Position numbers and translations under genes: made by a program. A model generated the notes under the pieces. That model was not told where the DNA came from. It was given only the letters and a program-made list of their open reading frames with translations, and did not search any database. From NCBI GenBank assembly GCA_011050085.1, contig DRGL01000027.1, positions 62,001 through 126,000 on the forward strand: a stretch of 64,000 nt of DNA, written 5' to 3'. Each line of letters opens with the position of its first letter. The first letter of the stretch is position 1. Origin of the DNA: Pricia antarctica (GTDB taxonomy: Bacteria; Bacteroidota; Bacteroidia; Flavobacteriales; Flavobacteriaceae). This document shows, piece by piece, positions 36,423-44,333 of this stretch.

Positions 36423-36836
36423 TCAACCGAAATTTAGAAATTTTTCATATTCATCCTTGCTAACAATAGTTTCAAGTATTTCAATGAGCGTTTTAAGTTC
36501 AAATGGCTTTGTTACAAAACCTGCCGCACCGAATTCTATTGCTAATCCCTTATCTCGGTCTGAGGAAGATGTAGAATATATTAGAACAGTTATATTCCTG
36601 TATTCAGGAGAAATCTTCAATTTTTGAAGACATTGAAACCCATTTACTATAGTCATATTTATGTCCAAAAAAATTAAATCAGGAAGATAATCGGCGTTCA
36701 ATGCTAAATGTTTGAACAAATATGCACAGCTTTCAAGGTGCAAGAAATTAATTGGTTGACCAACGAAGCTGACCGCATGTCCGAAAAAATCAGCGTCATC
36801 AAAGTCGTCATCTACCAATAGAATTCTTTTGATCAT
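36423..36836 (-). CDS. Response regulator following the CheB/CheR/kinase hybrid
   Basis: 137 aa from the ATG at 36834-36836 (MIKRILLVDDDFDDADFFGH), which overlaps the kinase stop in an ATGA arrangement. It is a receiver domain with LVDDD, phospho-acceptor Asp in LIFLDINMT, Ser/Thr switch in LIYSTSSSD and Lys in FVTKPFELKT. There is no output domain. It is translationally coupled to the 1100-aa kinase, so it is almost certainly its phosphorylation partner. It resembles single-domain Rcp1-type regulators. Confidence 0.9.
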   Translation of the reverse strand: MIKRILLVDDDFDDADFFGHAVSFVGQPINFLHLESCAYLFKHLALNADYLPDLIFLDINMTIVNGFQCLQKLKISPEYRNITVLIYSTSSSDRDKGLAIEFGAAGFVTKPFELKTLIEILETIVSKDEYEKFLNFG

Positions 36837-39800
36837 GATCGCGTTTGTTTTATTGGAAGGGTAATAGTGAAAATAGCGCCCTCCTCTTTTTTTGCGGTTG
36901 CTTCTATGTTTCCGCCATGCCGTTCTGCGATTTTCCGGCAAATCGCAAGACCTAGCCCTGTGCCCTCGTATGTACTTTTGGAGTGCAACCTGGTAAAAGT
37001 TTCGAATATGGCCGCCTCATGTTCTTGTTCAAAGCCGATACCGTTATCAATGACCGCGATTTTTATAAATTTCCTGTTGGATCCCGATGTCGTTACTTCT
37101 TTTACCTCGATCATTGCCGGAATGCCCTTTCTCGTAAACTTAAGGGAATTCTTAATAAGATTATTGAACAATTGGGTCAACAAGAATTGACTCCCTTCAA
37201 CGATATGGAGGTCATCTACATGTACTGTTGCTGCCTGTTCCTCGATTAAAAAATCGAGATCGGATAAAATATTCTTCATTACTTCGTTGAGATCCACTGT
37301 ATCGTCCAATACCCTGAACGAATCCAGCTTTGCGTAATCAAGGATGCCCCCTATCATAAAATACATCCGTTCTGTCGACTTATTTATTTTATCCAGGAAT
37401 ACTTTTGATTTTCCCGGAAAACTATCCCGTAGTTCATGCTCCAGCATTCCGGAAAATGTTCTGATCTTTCGGACAGGTTCAGTAAGATCATGGCTTGCTA
37501 CATGGGCAAATCGCTGTAGGTCGCTATTCGACTGATTTAGGTCTATGTTCAAGTTCGCCAGCTCTTCGGTACGTTCCAGTACAAGTTTATCCAGCATTGC
37601 TTCTTGGTCTTTTTGTTCGGTAATATCGGTATTGGTGCCAAACCATTGCAAGACCTTTCCTTCCCTGTCTTTCAACGGGGTTATCCTTGTAAGGAACGGA
37701 TGGAAGGTGCCATCTTGTTTTTTCAAAGGAAATGTCATTTCAAAGGCATTTCCTTTTGCAATGGAACCTTGCCATCTTTCAATTACCTCGGGCAGAATTT
37801 TCGGGTCGTGTACTGACTGCCATCCCCAGCCTTCCATTTGTTCAGGAGTAGCGCCCGTGTACTCATACCAGCGCATATTGTACCAGTAGATATAACCGTC
37901 CGCATCCGCCATCCAGCAGAGTGTCGGAATATTGTTCGCCATTAACCTGAACTGTTCTTCACTTTTCCTTAATGCGGCCTCTTTTTCAAGGATCTGCTTG
38001 TTTAAAAACCGGAGTTCGGTATTTGCGGTGTGAAGCTCTTCGTTAGAGGACTGTAATTCCTCATTGCTGGTTTCCAGTTCTTCATTGGAGGTTTTGAGTT
38101 CTTCGTTCGCGGACTGTAGCTCTTCGTTGGTCGACCGTATTTCTTCATTGTTCAGTTCGAGCTCTTCCGAGAATGTTTGCAGCTGAAAGCGAAGGGATTC
38201 CAGTTCTAGCTCCAATTCCCGTATCCGCAAATTTTCAAAATCGTCTTTGGAAAGCTTTTTGGCGTATTTTAAGTACCCGGTGCTTTCCAGGTTTATATTC
38301 TCAAACGAAAGAATGTACATTCGCGAACCGTCTGAAGGGTACGCAAGCGGCATCATGTCCATCCGTACATGGTTCACCTGCTCGTACAATATGAATTCTA
38401 TGACAGTTCCTGACTGGGCCTTCGAAGTTTTTTTCACCTTTCCCAGTAGGATCCTTATCTCCATCACCAGTTCCTTGTTCGCCATTTTGAAGATATTGGC
38501 GTCCATACTGCCCGGGCTAAGCTCGATATATTTGCGCAAACTTCCCTGCGACTCCTTGATTTCACCGGTCTCGCTGATGATGACGAACGGATTTTTTGCA
38601 GAATAATAAAGTGCTTCCTTGGCCACATCCACCAGTGACATAAAGCTGTTTTGCCCCACATCGGTTTCATCTTCTTCAAGCTTCGGTCTATAACGGGAAA
38701 AACTTAAATTCAACCGTGTACCGGATTGTACCCTTCTGAATATTTTGGTCCCTTCGATTTTACTGAAAAGCTGCGGGGCGACACTTACACTTTCGGATTT
38801 ACCAAGGAAAAGAATGCCATTAGGTCTCAACGCATAATTGAAAACACGTAAGGCGTCCTTCTGTAGGTCGTTATTGAAGTAGATCAGCAAGTTGCGGCAT
38901 ACAACTAGATCAAGTTTCACAAAGGGAGGGTCGTTGGTAATGTCGTGGCGGGAAAATAAAATATGCTGCTTGGTCGTTTTTTTGACCTCATAGCCATCGT
39001 CCGTTCTGTCAAAATATTTTTCGAGCATTACAGGTGTAAGCGATGCTACGGCCTCGGCACTGAAAACTCCTTTCCGTGCAATCGCCAATGCCCGTTCATC
39101 AATGTCGGACGCGAATATTTGCAACTGGAAATTCATGGTTTCATGTTCCAGCAGCTCCTGAAAAACTATGGCTATGGAATAGGCCTCCTGCCCGGTAGAA
39201 CATCCTACGCTCCAAACACGAATCGGATCGTTATCATGTTTTTGGCCGAGGATATTTGTGATCTGTTCGCTCAGGGCGGTAAAGGCTACCTTGTCCCTGA
39301 AAAATTCCGTGACACCTATCAGTACCGTTTCGAACAGCCTATCGAGCTCGACGGGGTTCTGTTTTATGAACTGGTAATATTCGTTCAGGTCGGGAAGGCG
39401 CAGTGCTTCCATACGCTTGTCGACACGCCTTAAAATGGTGCTTTGTTTATATTGCGAGAAATCGGTGCCCGATTGCTTGGAGAGCAGTTCGAATATAAGA
39501 TCGATGCCCTTTTTTGTTGGAACGATATGTTTTATGATTCTATGGTTCTTGATATAATATGAGATCTCATCGAATATTTTGGAGGGATGGCTCACCACGT
39601 CAACCATGCCGGTACGTATGGCCGCCAACGGCATATCATCGAATTGGGCGGATTTCGGTGCTTGTGCGATAGTAAAACCACCATATTCCTTGATTGTCTT
39701 TATCCCCTTCGACCCATCTTTTGCGGTGCCTGAGAGCACTACTCCAATGGCATGTGATCTTTCGTTCTCGGCGATGGAAATGAAGAGATCATCGATATTT

Positions 39801-40135
39801 GGGGAGTAGGTGTGTTTTTCCCCGAGCTCCTCTAATTTCAATGTCTTATTTGTATAGATTACTTTCTTGTTTTCCGGCGTTACATATATTCTTTTGGCCT
39901 CTACCCGCATAGCTTCCTCCACGGTGACAACGGGCCAGCTACATTGCCTTGAAAGTATGGAGGCAAGTTCGCTTTTATGGGCCGGGCTGAGATGCTGCGC
40001 TATGATTACGGCAATATTCAAAGTGTCCCCGTTGAAGCTGTTCAGCATTTTCGTAAGGGCGTCGATTCCACCTGCGGATGTGCCGACACCAATAATATAT
40101 AGTTCGCTTTCGCTTTTTGATGTTCTTTTTACCAT
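36833..40135 (-). CDS. CheB-CheR-PAS hybrid sensor histidine kinase (1100 aa)
   Basis: Domains in order: CheB methylesterase (about 10-190; VGTSAGGIDAL, DDLFISIAENERSHAIGVVLSGTAKDG); CheR methyltransferase (about 205-470; SVGCSTGQEAYSIAIVFQEL and RNLLIYF). A PAS-like part follows, then a striking coiled coil built from repeats of SNEEL (about 645-715) and a PAS/PAC sensor (about 725-850). Last come the HisKA helix with phospho-acceptor His in FAHVASHDLTEP and the HATPase (NNLIKNSLKF, DNGIGF, GTGLGLAI). No membrane helix is seen. It combines receptor-type methylation chemistry with kinase output, as in known Bacteroidota and cyanobacterial proteins. It is followed by a coupled response regulator and preceded by a broken CheB gene. 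Confidence 0.93.
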   Translation of the reverse strand: MVKRTSKSESELYIIGVGTSAGGIDALTKMLNSFNGDTLNIAVIIAQHLSPAHKSELASILSRQCSWPVVTVEEAMRVEAKRIYVTPENKKVIYTNKTLKLEELGEKHTYSPNIDDLFISIAENERSHAIGVVLSGTAKDGSKGIKTIKEYGGFTIAQAPKSAQFDDMPLAAIRTGMVDVVSHPSKIFDEISYYIKNHRIIKHIVPTKKGIDLIFELLSKQSGTDFSQYKQSTILRRVDKRMEALRLPDLNEYYQFIKQNPVELDRLFETVLIGVTEFFRDKVAFTALSEQITNILGQKHDNDPIRVWSVGCSTGQEAYSIAIVFQELLEHETMNFQLQIFASDIDERALAIARKGVFSAEAVASLTPVMLEKYFDRTDDGYEVKKTTKQHILFSRHDITNDPPFVKLDLVVCRNLLIYFNNDLQKDALRVFNYALRPNGILFLGKSESVSVAPQLFSKIEGTKIFRRVQSGTRLNLSFSRYRPKLEEDETDVGQNSFMSLVDVAKEALYYSAKNPFVIISETGEIKESQGSLRKYIELSPGSMDANIFKMANKELVMEIRILLGKVKKTSKAQSGTVIEFILYEQVNHVRMDMMPLAYPSDGSRMYILSFENINLESTGYLKYAKKLSKDDFENLRIRELELELESLRFQLQTFSEELELNNEEIRSTNEELQSANEELKTSNEELETSNEELQSSNEELHTANTELRFLNKQILEKEAALRKSEEQFRLMANNIPTLCWMADADGYIYWYNMRWYEYTGATPEQMEGWGWQSVHDPKILPEVIERWQGSIAKGNAFEMTFPLKKQDGTFHPFLTRITPLKDREGKVLQWFGTNTDITEQKDQEAMLDKLVLERTEELANLNIDLNQSNSDLQRFAHVASHDLTEPVRKIRTFSGMLEHELRDSFPGKSKVFLDKINKSTERMYFMIGGILDYAKLDSFRVLDDTVDLNEVMKNILSDLDFLIEEQAATVHVDDLHIVEGSQFLLTQLFNNLIKNSLKFTRKGIPAMIEVKEVTTSGSNRKFIKIAVIDNGIGFEQEHEAAIFETFTRLHSKSTYEGTGLGLAICRKIAERHGGNIEATAKKEEGAIFTITLPIKQTRS

Positions 40136-40202
40136 CAGTCGTTCAATTGTATAAGTTCGCTAGACGGGTAATTTGCGCGGTTACCTCTCTTTCCTTGTCC
40201 TT

Positions 40203-41116
40203 CTAGGAAGATGCTATAAATTTATATCCTTTTGTGGCAAGTTCCTCGACCATGCGCCTCAAAAACATTTTCTTCTCCTCCAAAGTCCTCAACGATACCC
40301 AAAGTGTCTCTTCCAGTTTGTCGTTTTGCGTTTGGAGCAAAGCTTTCTGGGTAAATGAATGACCAACATGGCAGCGATATCTTTTGATACCTTTCTCTTT
40401 CATTTCCCATACCGGCCCCCCGCAACTTGCATAACTTAGAGCGACCTGTTCACCCAAGCTTTGCTCCGTTCGGACCTTGCTTTTTACTTTAATGGCAATA
40501 TTGGCGTCACTCATAATGGATTCGGGTACCGATAATTCCGCAGGTAGGTCCTGCTACCAGATTTCCTTGATCGCGGTACTTGTTTTTTTAAGCTTCAAAA
40601 CATAGTCTATTTCTACAAAATCTTGGGCTGAAGAGGAAATATCCTGAAAATCTGCTGTCTCAGGATTCTGAATTATCGCCAGTCCGCCCCATTTTTTGAT
40701 CGCTTCCAGTCCTGAAGTACCATCGTTCAACCTTTCTGTAAGCAATACCCCTACACACATGCTGTTGAAACTCGCGACGGCACTCCTGTACAGGACATCT
40801 ATGGAAGGCATGAAAAAATTTCTCTTGGCCCCATAGACCTCGTGATGGTAGAACCCCTTATAAAAAGATGGTTATTGGGCCGACTAAGATAAATTTTAAA
40901 GCCTTCGATTAAAATTTCCGTTTTAGCAGGCTCAACTATTAGCTTCGTCCTTTTTTGCAGGAAGTGCCCTAAATCGGTAAGGGAATCGATGGCGCCATAA
41001 AACACAACGGCAAATGCAGCACTGATATCGGGGTCTAAATTTTTCAGGGCCTTCAAGACAGCGGTATGTCCTCCAGCTGATGCACCGATACAAAAAAGCC
41101 TAAAATTGGAAACCAT
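40203..41116 (-). pseudogene. Broken CheB-type methylesterase gene
   Basis: Three pieces of one gene of about 305 codons are recognisable in order on the minus strand. The first is the N-terminal CIGASAGGHTAVLKAL part (40799-41116). The second is the middle PSIDVLYRSAVASF / GVLLTERLNDGTSGLEAIKK part (40554-40811). The third is a C-terminal CheB-associated zinc-like domain (RYRCHVGHSF and LEETLWVSLRTLEEK, 40203-40514). Pieces one and two are in different frames (frameshift near 40800). Pieces two and three share a frame but are separated by an in-frame TAG at 40554-40556. It would once have paired with the adjacent CheB/CheR/kinase hybrid. Confidence 0.88.
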
Positions 41117-41224
41117 TCAAATCAATTTTAGTTTCAAAGATAAAATTTAATTTACATAAGAAATTGCGTGTTAAATATTTATACCTCTTAATAAATAACT
41201 GACTTTTATTTCTTGAATTCTATC

Positions 41225-41419
41225 GTTTTTATGAACTTTTGCTGTTCTGAAAGGGGTCGTATTATTTATCGAATTTCTAACCAACCTGTCGGGCAAGGGG
41301 AATATCTAACATAGGTTACCATTTTTCGAACCCTAAAAAGTAAAAGCTCCTTCCCGGCCTTGCGGCTCCCCTGGAAAGAAACGTGTCTGTTCTATGGCTA
41401 TTTCATTGTTTTATTGAAC
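41225..41419. repeat. ORF-less box-bounded repeat, copy 1 (195 bp)
   Basis: Starts with the box GTTTTTATGAAC (41225) and ends with GTTTTATTGAAC (41408-41419). It is nearly identical to 41975-42168, which also begins and ends in boxes. It contains TGCTGTTCTGAAAGGGGTCG and ACCAACCTGTCGGGCAAGGG in both copies. No coding frame is conserved. Confidence 0.85.
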
Positions 41420-41537
41420 TTTCACAATACAATTTAATAACAATTTCGATAACTAAATTTCTATCCTGTCCGATTTGAACAAAATAACTTCGCAGTGCCA
41501 TTCGTGGATACGTTCTTAAGTTTGAGTTAGCTAGTGT

Positions 41538-41570
41538 AAGCCGGTAAAAGTTATCGGCTTTTTTATTTTA
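41538..41570 (+). terminator. Plus-strand intrinsic terminator without an obvious gene
   Basis: AAGCCGGTAA and TTATCGGCTT form a 10-bp stem (one wobble) around AAG, followed by TTTTATTTTAT. No plus-strand gene ends here. Confidence 0.75.
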
Positions 41571-41613
41571 TCTATTCGGGAAGGAATTAATCGTTTAATT
41601 ATACTTTAAAAAT

Positions 41614-41973
41614 TCATATACTTATGCAATAATCAATAAAAAGAGCGATTATCTGAAGTCCGAATCCTGTAACTAAAAGAACAAATCCACATTTAGAATT
41701 CTTATAATTACTTGCTCCATTATGATATAAATACAAATGTTCTGATTCTGTCAATTCAATTGGTTTTCCAGCTAACATGTCAGACACTCTATTTCTTTGT
41801 GGTGCAGATAAATCGATTTGATTATCCTTATTAGTAACGAAGGGATTGTCTTTTAAATATTCGATTTTATGTGATGTAATCTCAATACCGACAAGAATAA
41901 TTACACCCAAAATATCAAATACTAAACCAGTTCCGGTAACCAATTTGCCAATATCTAAACAGTAATTTTCCAT
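41614..41973 (-). CDS. 119-aa membrane protein of unknown function
   Basis: From the ATG at 41971-41973 (MENYCLDIGKLVTGTGLVFD), two transmembrane helices (near residues 8-30 and 95-117) flank a soluble loop with DLSAPQRNRVSDMLAGKP. The ATG lies directly at the end of the 41975 box (the minus strand reads ACGATG), as in a compact gene cassette. An upstream extension into the repeat is possible but crosses box DNA and is less likely. Family not recognised. Confidence 0.65.
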   Translation of the reverse strand: MENYCLDIGKLVTGTGLVFDILGVIILVGIEITSHKIEYLKDNPFVTNKDNQIDLSAPQRNRVSDMLAGKPIELTESEHLYLYHNGASNYKNSKCGFVLLVTGFGLQIIALFIDYCISI

Positions 41974-41974
41974 C

Positions 41975-42168
41975 GTTTTTATGAACTTTTGCTGTTCTGA
42001 AAGGGGTCGTATTATTTCTCGAATTTCTAACCAACCTGTCGGGCAAGGGGAATATCTAACATAGGTTACCATTTTTCGAACCCTAAAAAGTAAAATCTCG
42101 CCCCCGGCCTTGCGGCTCTCCTGAAAGAAACGTGTCCGTTCTATGGCTATTTCATCCTTTATTTGAAC
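41975..42168. repeat. ORF-less box-bounded repeat, copy 2 (194 bp)
   Basis: Begins with GTTTTTATGAAC (41975) and ends with CTTTATTTGAAC (42157-42168). It is nearly identical to 41225-41419, with differences concentrated in its last third. It immediately follows the start of the 119-aa gene. Confidence 0.85.
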
Positions 42169-42180
42169 CTTGCTAAGGTT

Positions 42181-42250
42181 TAGGCAATGTGCAGTGCCGC
42201 TCTCTATACGCTCGGGTCTTTGGATTGAGCACTTACTCCCACATTGCCTA
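42181..42250. repeat. Long imperfect hairpin with attC-like geometry
   Basis: TAGGCAATGTG at 42181-42191 pairs with its complement at 42240-42250 (11 bp). After an asymmetric internal gap, AGTGC (42193-42197) pairs with GCACT (42229-42233). The central loop is about 30 nt. It lies between a box (42157) and the stop of the following gene (42277). Confidence 0.65.
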
Positions 42251-42276
42251 TGGAAATCATTATTAGGTTTTCGTAC

Positions 42277-42729
42277 TTATTCCTTGATGAAATATTCAAT
42301 AAGTGTGGTATCTGGCCTTCCAGAATTATCCTTATAATGTCTATTATGAGTCATTTCTAGTTTCCCATCAATGATTTCATAGGTTATAGCGCTTTCTGCA
42401 AATTCTTGATCCCAATAAAGTTCAAATTTATTAGTTCCCTTCTCCAATTCATTAGCAACATTTTCTCCCCAATCACAATCTTGTGGAAGGCAAGCGCCCC
42501 ACATTCGGACGACGAAACCGTTGCCTTTATAAGAAATTTTGCACTTGGTAATCGATCTTGTCCGGTCGCCTTGCTCGTTAACCCATAACCCAATGATGTC
42601 ATTATTCAAATTCTTTTGCAATTCCTTATCAGTAGTTTGGTATAAACTATTTATATTATAATTGGGAGATTCTACATTAGTACCTAAAAATGAAAGAAGA
42701 AGGGAAATGGTAGTGATGAATATTTTCAT
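42277..42729 (-). CDS. 150-aa exported protein of unknown function
   Basis: A signal peptide (MKIFITTISLLLSFLGTNVE) is followed by a compact beta-rich domain (DIIGLWVNEQGDRTRSITKC, MWGACLPQDCDWGE, FELYWDQEFAESAITYEIID). The GxW start is reminiscent of small lipocalin-like domains, but no firm family can be named. It is a single gene between boxes 42157 and 42813, in the common orientation of the array. Confidence 0.65.
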   Translation of the reverse strand: MKIFITTISLLLSFLGTNVESPNYNINSLYQTTDKELQKNLNNDIIGLWVNEQGDRTRSITKCKISYKGNGFVVRMWGACLPQDCDWGENVANELEKGTNKFELYWDQEFAESAITYEIIDGKLEMTHNRHYKDNSGRPDTTLIEYFIKE

Positions 42730-42812
42730 GCTTTTTAAATTTTACTGTATTAAAGCTAACAATTAAATATCATCTTTGATGATGTCACACTTATATCTCG
42801 AAATTAATAATC

Positions 42813-42882
42813 GTTTAATTGAAGTTTTGAGTTGCGGGATTCCTCCCCCTCTACCGGTTTCAGAACTATCGTTTATCTGAAC
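42813..42882. repeat. Bipartite 70-bp box element, copy C
   Basis: Boxes at 42813 (GTTTAATTGAAG) and 42871 (GTTTATCTGAAC) are 58 bp apart. The spacer is more diverged than in the other three copies but keeps the GGGATTCC core and the final CTATC. Confidence 0.75.
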
Positions 42883-43362
42883 TATAGGGACACCGCTCCT
42901 ATCGACGCTTCCCCTAATGGACTAATCAACAATGTATCGTCCGTCCCTAGTTATTTTCAGCGGATTTTGCTGGTGTCGAAAAAAAAACTCAACATGCTTT
43001 TTTTACGTGTTGCTTCCTAAGTAGGTTTTGGAACATTTCAACAATCCTTTCCTGATAGGCCTCGGGTATGCGCCCCCCCTTTATCCATTCCTTCTTGACC
43101 AATTTCCTGTTTTGAAGGCCGTACTCGTCTTTCAGGCACGCCAATGCCTCCTCCTTGGTGTCATGGTCCATCGATTTGAACAACCTTCTAATGTTCTCGA
43201 TCATGGTCGGCTTTGCTTAGTCCCAAATTTATTCTTAATTGTGAACGGAACAATCATGGATCGTTCAAAGAGGATATTTTTGGGTTTAATGCTTACTTAT
43301 ACCTTGGCCAAAGGCTATCGGTAGATTTTCAGATTATTTTAGAAACAATCCTTTATTTGAAC
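42871..43362. repeat. Duplicated box-bounded cassette, copy 2 (492 bp)
   Basis: Copy of 35886-36376, bounded by GTTTATCTGAAC (42871) and CTTTATTTGAAC (43351-43362). It is inserted between the unknown exported-protein cassette and a toxin-antitoxin cassette. Confidence 0.88.
42989..43204 (-). CDS. 71-aa cassette protein, copy 2
   Basis: Paralogue of 36003-36218 (MIENIRRLFKSMDHDTKEEA ... HVKKAC). It is helical and basic, with many Lys/Glu and no signal peptide. Substitutions such as Asn/Asp and Gly/Ala are conservative, and the frame is intact. I do not recognise the family. Confidence 0.7.
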   Translation of the reverse strand: MIENIRRLFKSMDHDTKEEALACLKDEYGLQNRKLVKKEWIKGGRIPEAYQERIVEMFQNLLRKQHVKKAC

Positions 43363-43658
43363 TTTAGCAATTCGTTTATTTTCTCCGGATCATCGAAATT
43401 TCCCCAGAAATATTCAATTTCAATTGTATTATCCAAAATTCTATAGAACATTGTGGTATGCTTTGTAATGAATGCTTCACGACTGATATTATCATATTCA
43501 GAAATCTTAAACATTTCTGGATTCTTGGCAATCAGTTTAATAGTATGATCAACAGTATTGACGAAACTAGTCGCTATTTCGATGTTCCAAATGTCCAGCA
43601 GGTAGTCTACAATTCCGTTGAATGAATTTTCAGCTTTTCTAGTCCAAACAACCTTCAT
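43353..43658 (-). CDS. RelE/ParE-family toxin, second toxin-antitoxin pair
   Basis: A 101-aa protein with the RelE-type helix-strand pattern (VVWTRKAENSFNGIVDYLLD..., LIAKNPEMFKISEYDNISRE, TTMFYRILDNTIEIEYFWGN). It overlaps its antitoxin gene by 4 bp. Its last codons, encoding LKFK and the stop, are made by the box CTTTATTTGAAC (43351-43362): the box encodes the protein's C-terminus. It is unrelated in sequence to the ParE at 35218. Confidence 0.85.
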   Translation of the reverse strand: MKVVWTRKAENSFNGIVDYLLDIWNIEIATSFVNTVDHTIKLIAKNPEMFKISEYDNISREAFITKHTTMFYRILDNTIEIEYFWGNFDDPEKINELLKFK

Positions 43659-43966
43659 GCACGCAATTTTTTACGTACATGTCCCATAATGTCTTTATGA
43701 TTCCTTATTCTTCCATTCTTACTGTCTTCCCTGCTTGCCCTTAGAGCTTCCTTAATTTCAAAAGCCTTAGCTTCTTCAGGAAAAAGAAGATTACTAAGGA
43801 TGACCATTTCGTCAATAGTGAAATTCTTCTTCTTGACTTTGTTGTAAAATGTAGCACGAGAAACGCCAAGTTGTTCAATCAAATAATCCTTTTTAAATTT
43901 ACTATCATCAATATAAATATCTATATTTTCAAGTAAACCTTGATATTTGTATACTATGTCTAACAT
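43655..43966 (-). CDS. Antitoxin-like helix-turn-helix protein
   Basis: A 103-aa protein containing an HTH segment KKDYLIEQLGVSRATFYNKV near residue 25 and a C-terminal charged region. It is positioned upstream of, and overlapping by 4 bp, the RelE/ParE-like toxin gene. By position it is the antitoxin and likely autorepressor. The HTH type is not the ParD ribbon-helix-helix, so the pair is a different TA class from the one at 35.2 kb. Confidence 0.75.
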   Translation of the reverse strand: MLDIVYKYQGLLENIDIYIDDSKFKKDYLIEQLGVSRATFYNKVKKKNFTIDEMVILSNLLFPEEAKAFEIKEALRASREDSKNGRIRNHKDIMGHVRKKLRA

Positions 43967-44333
43967 CTTGATATAATTTATGTTGTATTCTTAGACTAAT
44001 ATACTTAAAATATTGGAATATTATCTAATTAAAATTGAATACTATCGTTTATTTGAACTTTTCTACGGGATTCCATTACCCCAAATAGGTATTCTTCAGC
44101 TATCGTTTATTTGAACTTTAAAGCCGGTATAATCTCTTGCATTGTTATCATGTTTCGCCGTGAAGCTGAAAACTTCGCAGAGTAAATTAAAACTATGGGG
44201 CTATACTAAAAGCAAGATAAAAATAAAAGCATATACTAATCCTACCATCCGTAGGACTGATTGAATATCTGTAATCATTCCGTCTAATAGCAAGCCTATA
44301 AGTATTCTTACTTACTAATATAATAGTTATACA
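43967..44333. other. Intergenic region holding box element copy D
   Basis: 367 bp with no gene. The 70-bp bipartite element lies at 44047-44116. A small hairpin TCCTAC/GTAGGA is at 44240-44256. Confidence 0.5.
44047..44116. repeat. Bipartite 70-bp box element, copy D (best match to consensus)
   Basis: Both boxes are GTTTATTTGAAC (44047 and 44105), 58 bp apart. The spacer contains GGGATTCCATTACCCC and AGGTATTCTTCAGCTATC. Either box is a quasi-palindrome (GTTTA-TT-TGAAC), so the two can pair with themselves or each other. Confidence 0.9.

Larger units (their letters stand above)
41117..41613. other. Intergenic region with boxes, an ORF-less repeat and a terminator
   Basis: About 500 bp without a gene. 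It contains the box-bounded 195-bp repeat (41225-41419) and a plus-strand terminator (41538-41570). Confidence 0.6.

Noticed and set aside
41614-42072. Longer form of the 119-aa protein starting at 42072
   Set aside because: The added 33 residues are encoded by the duplicated box-bounded repeat, which has no conserved frame in its other copy.
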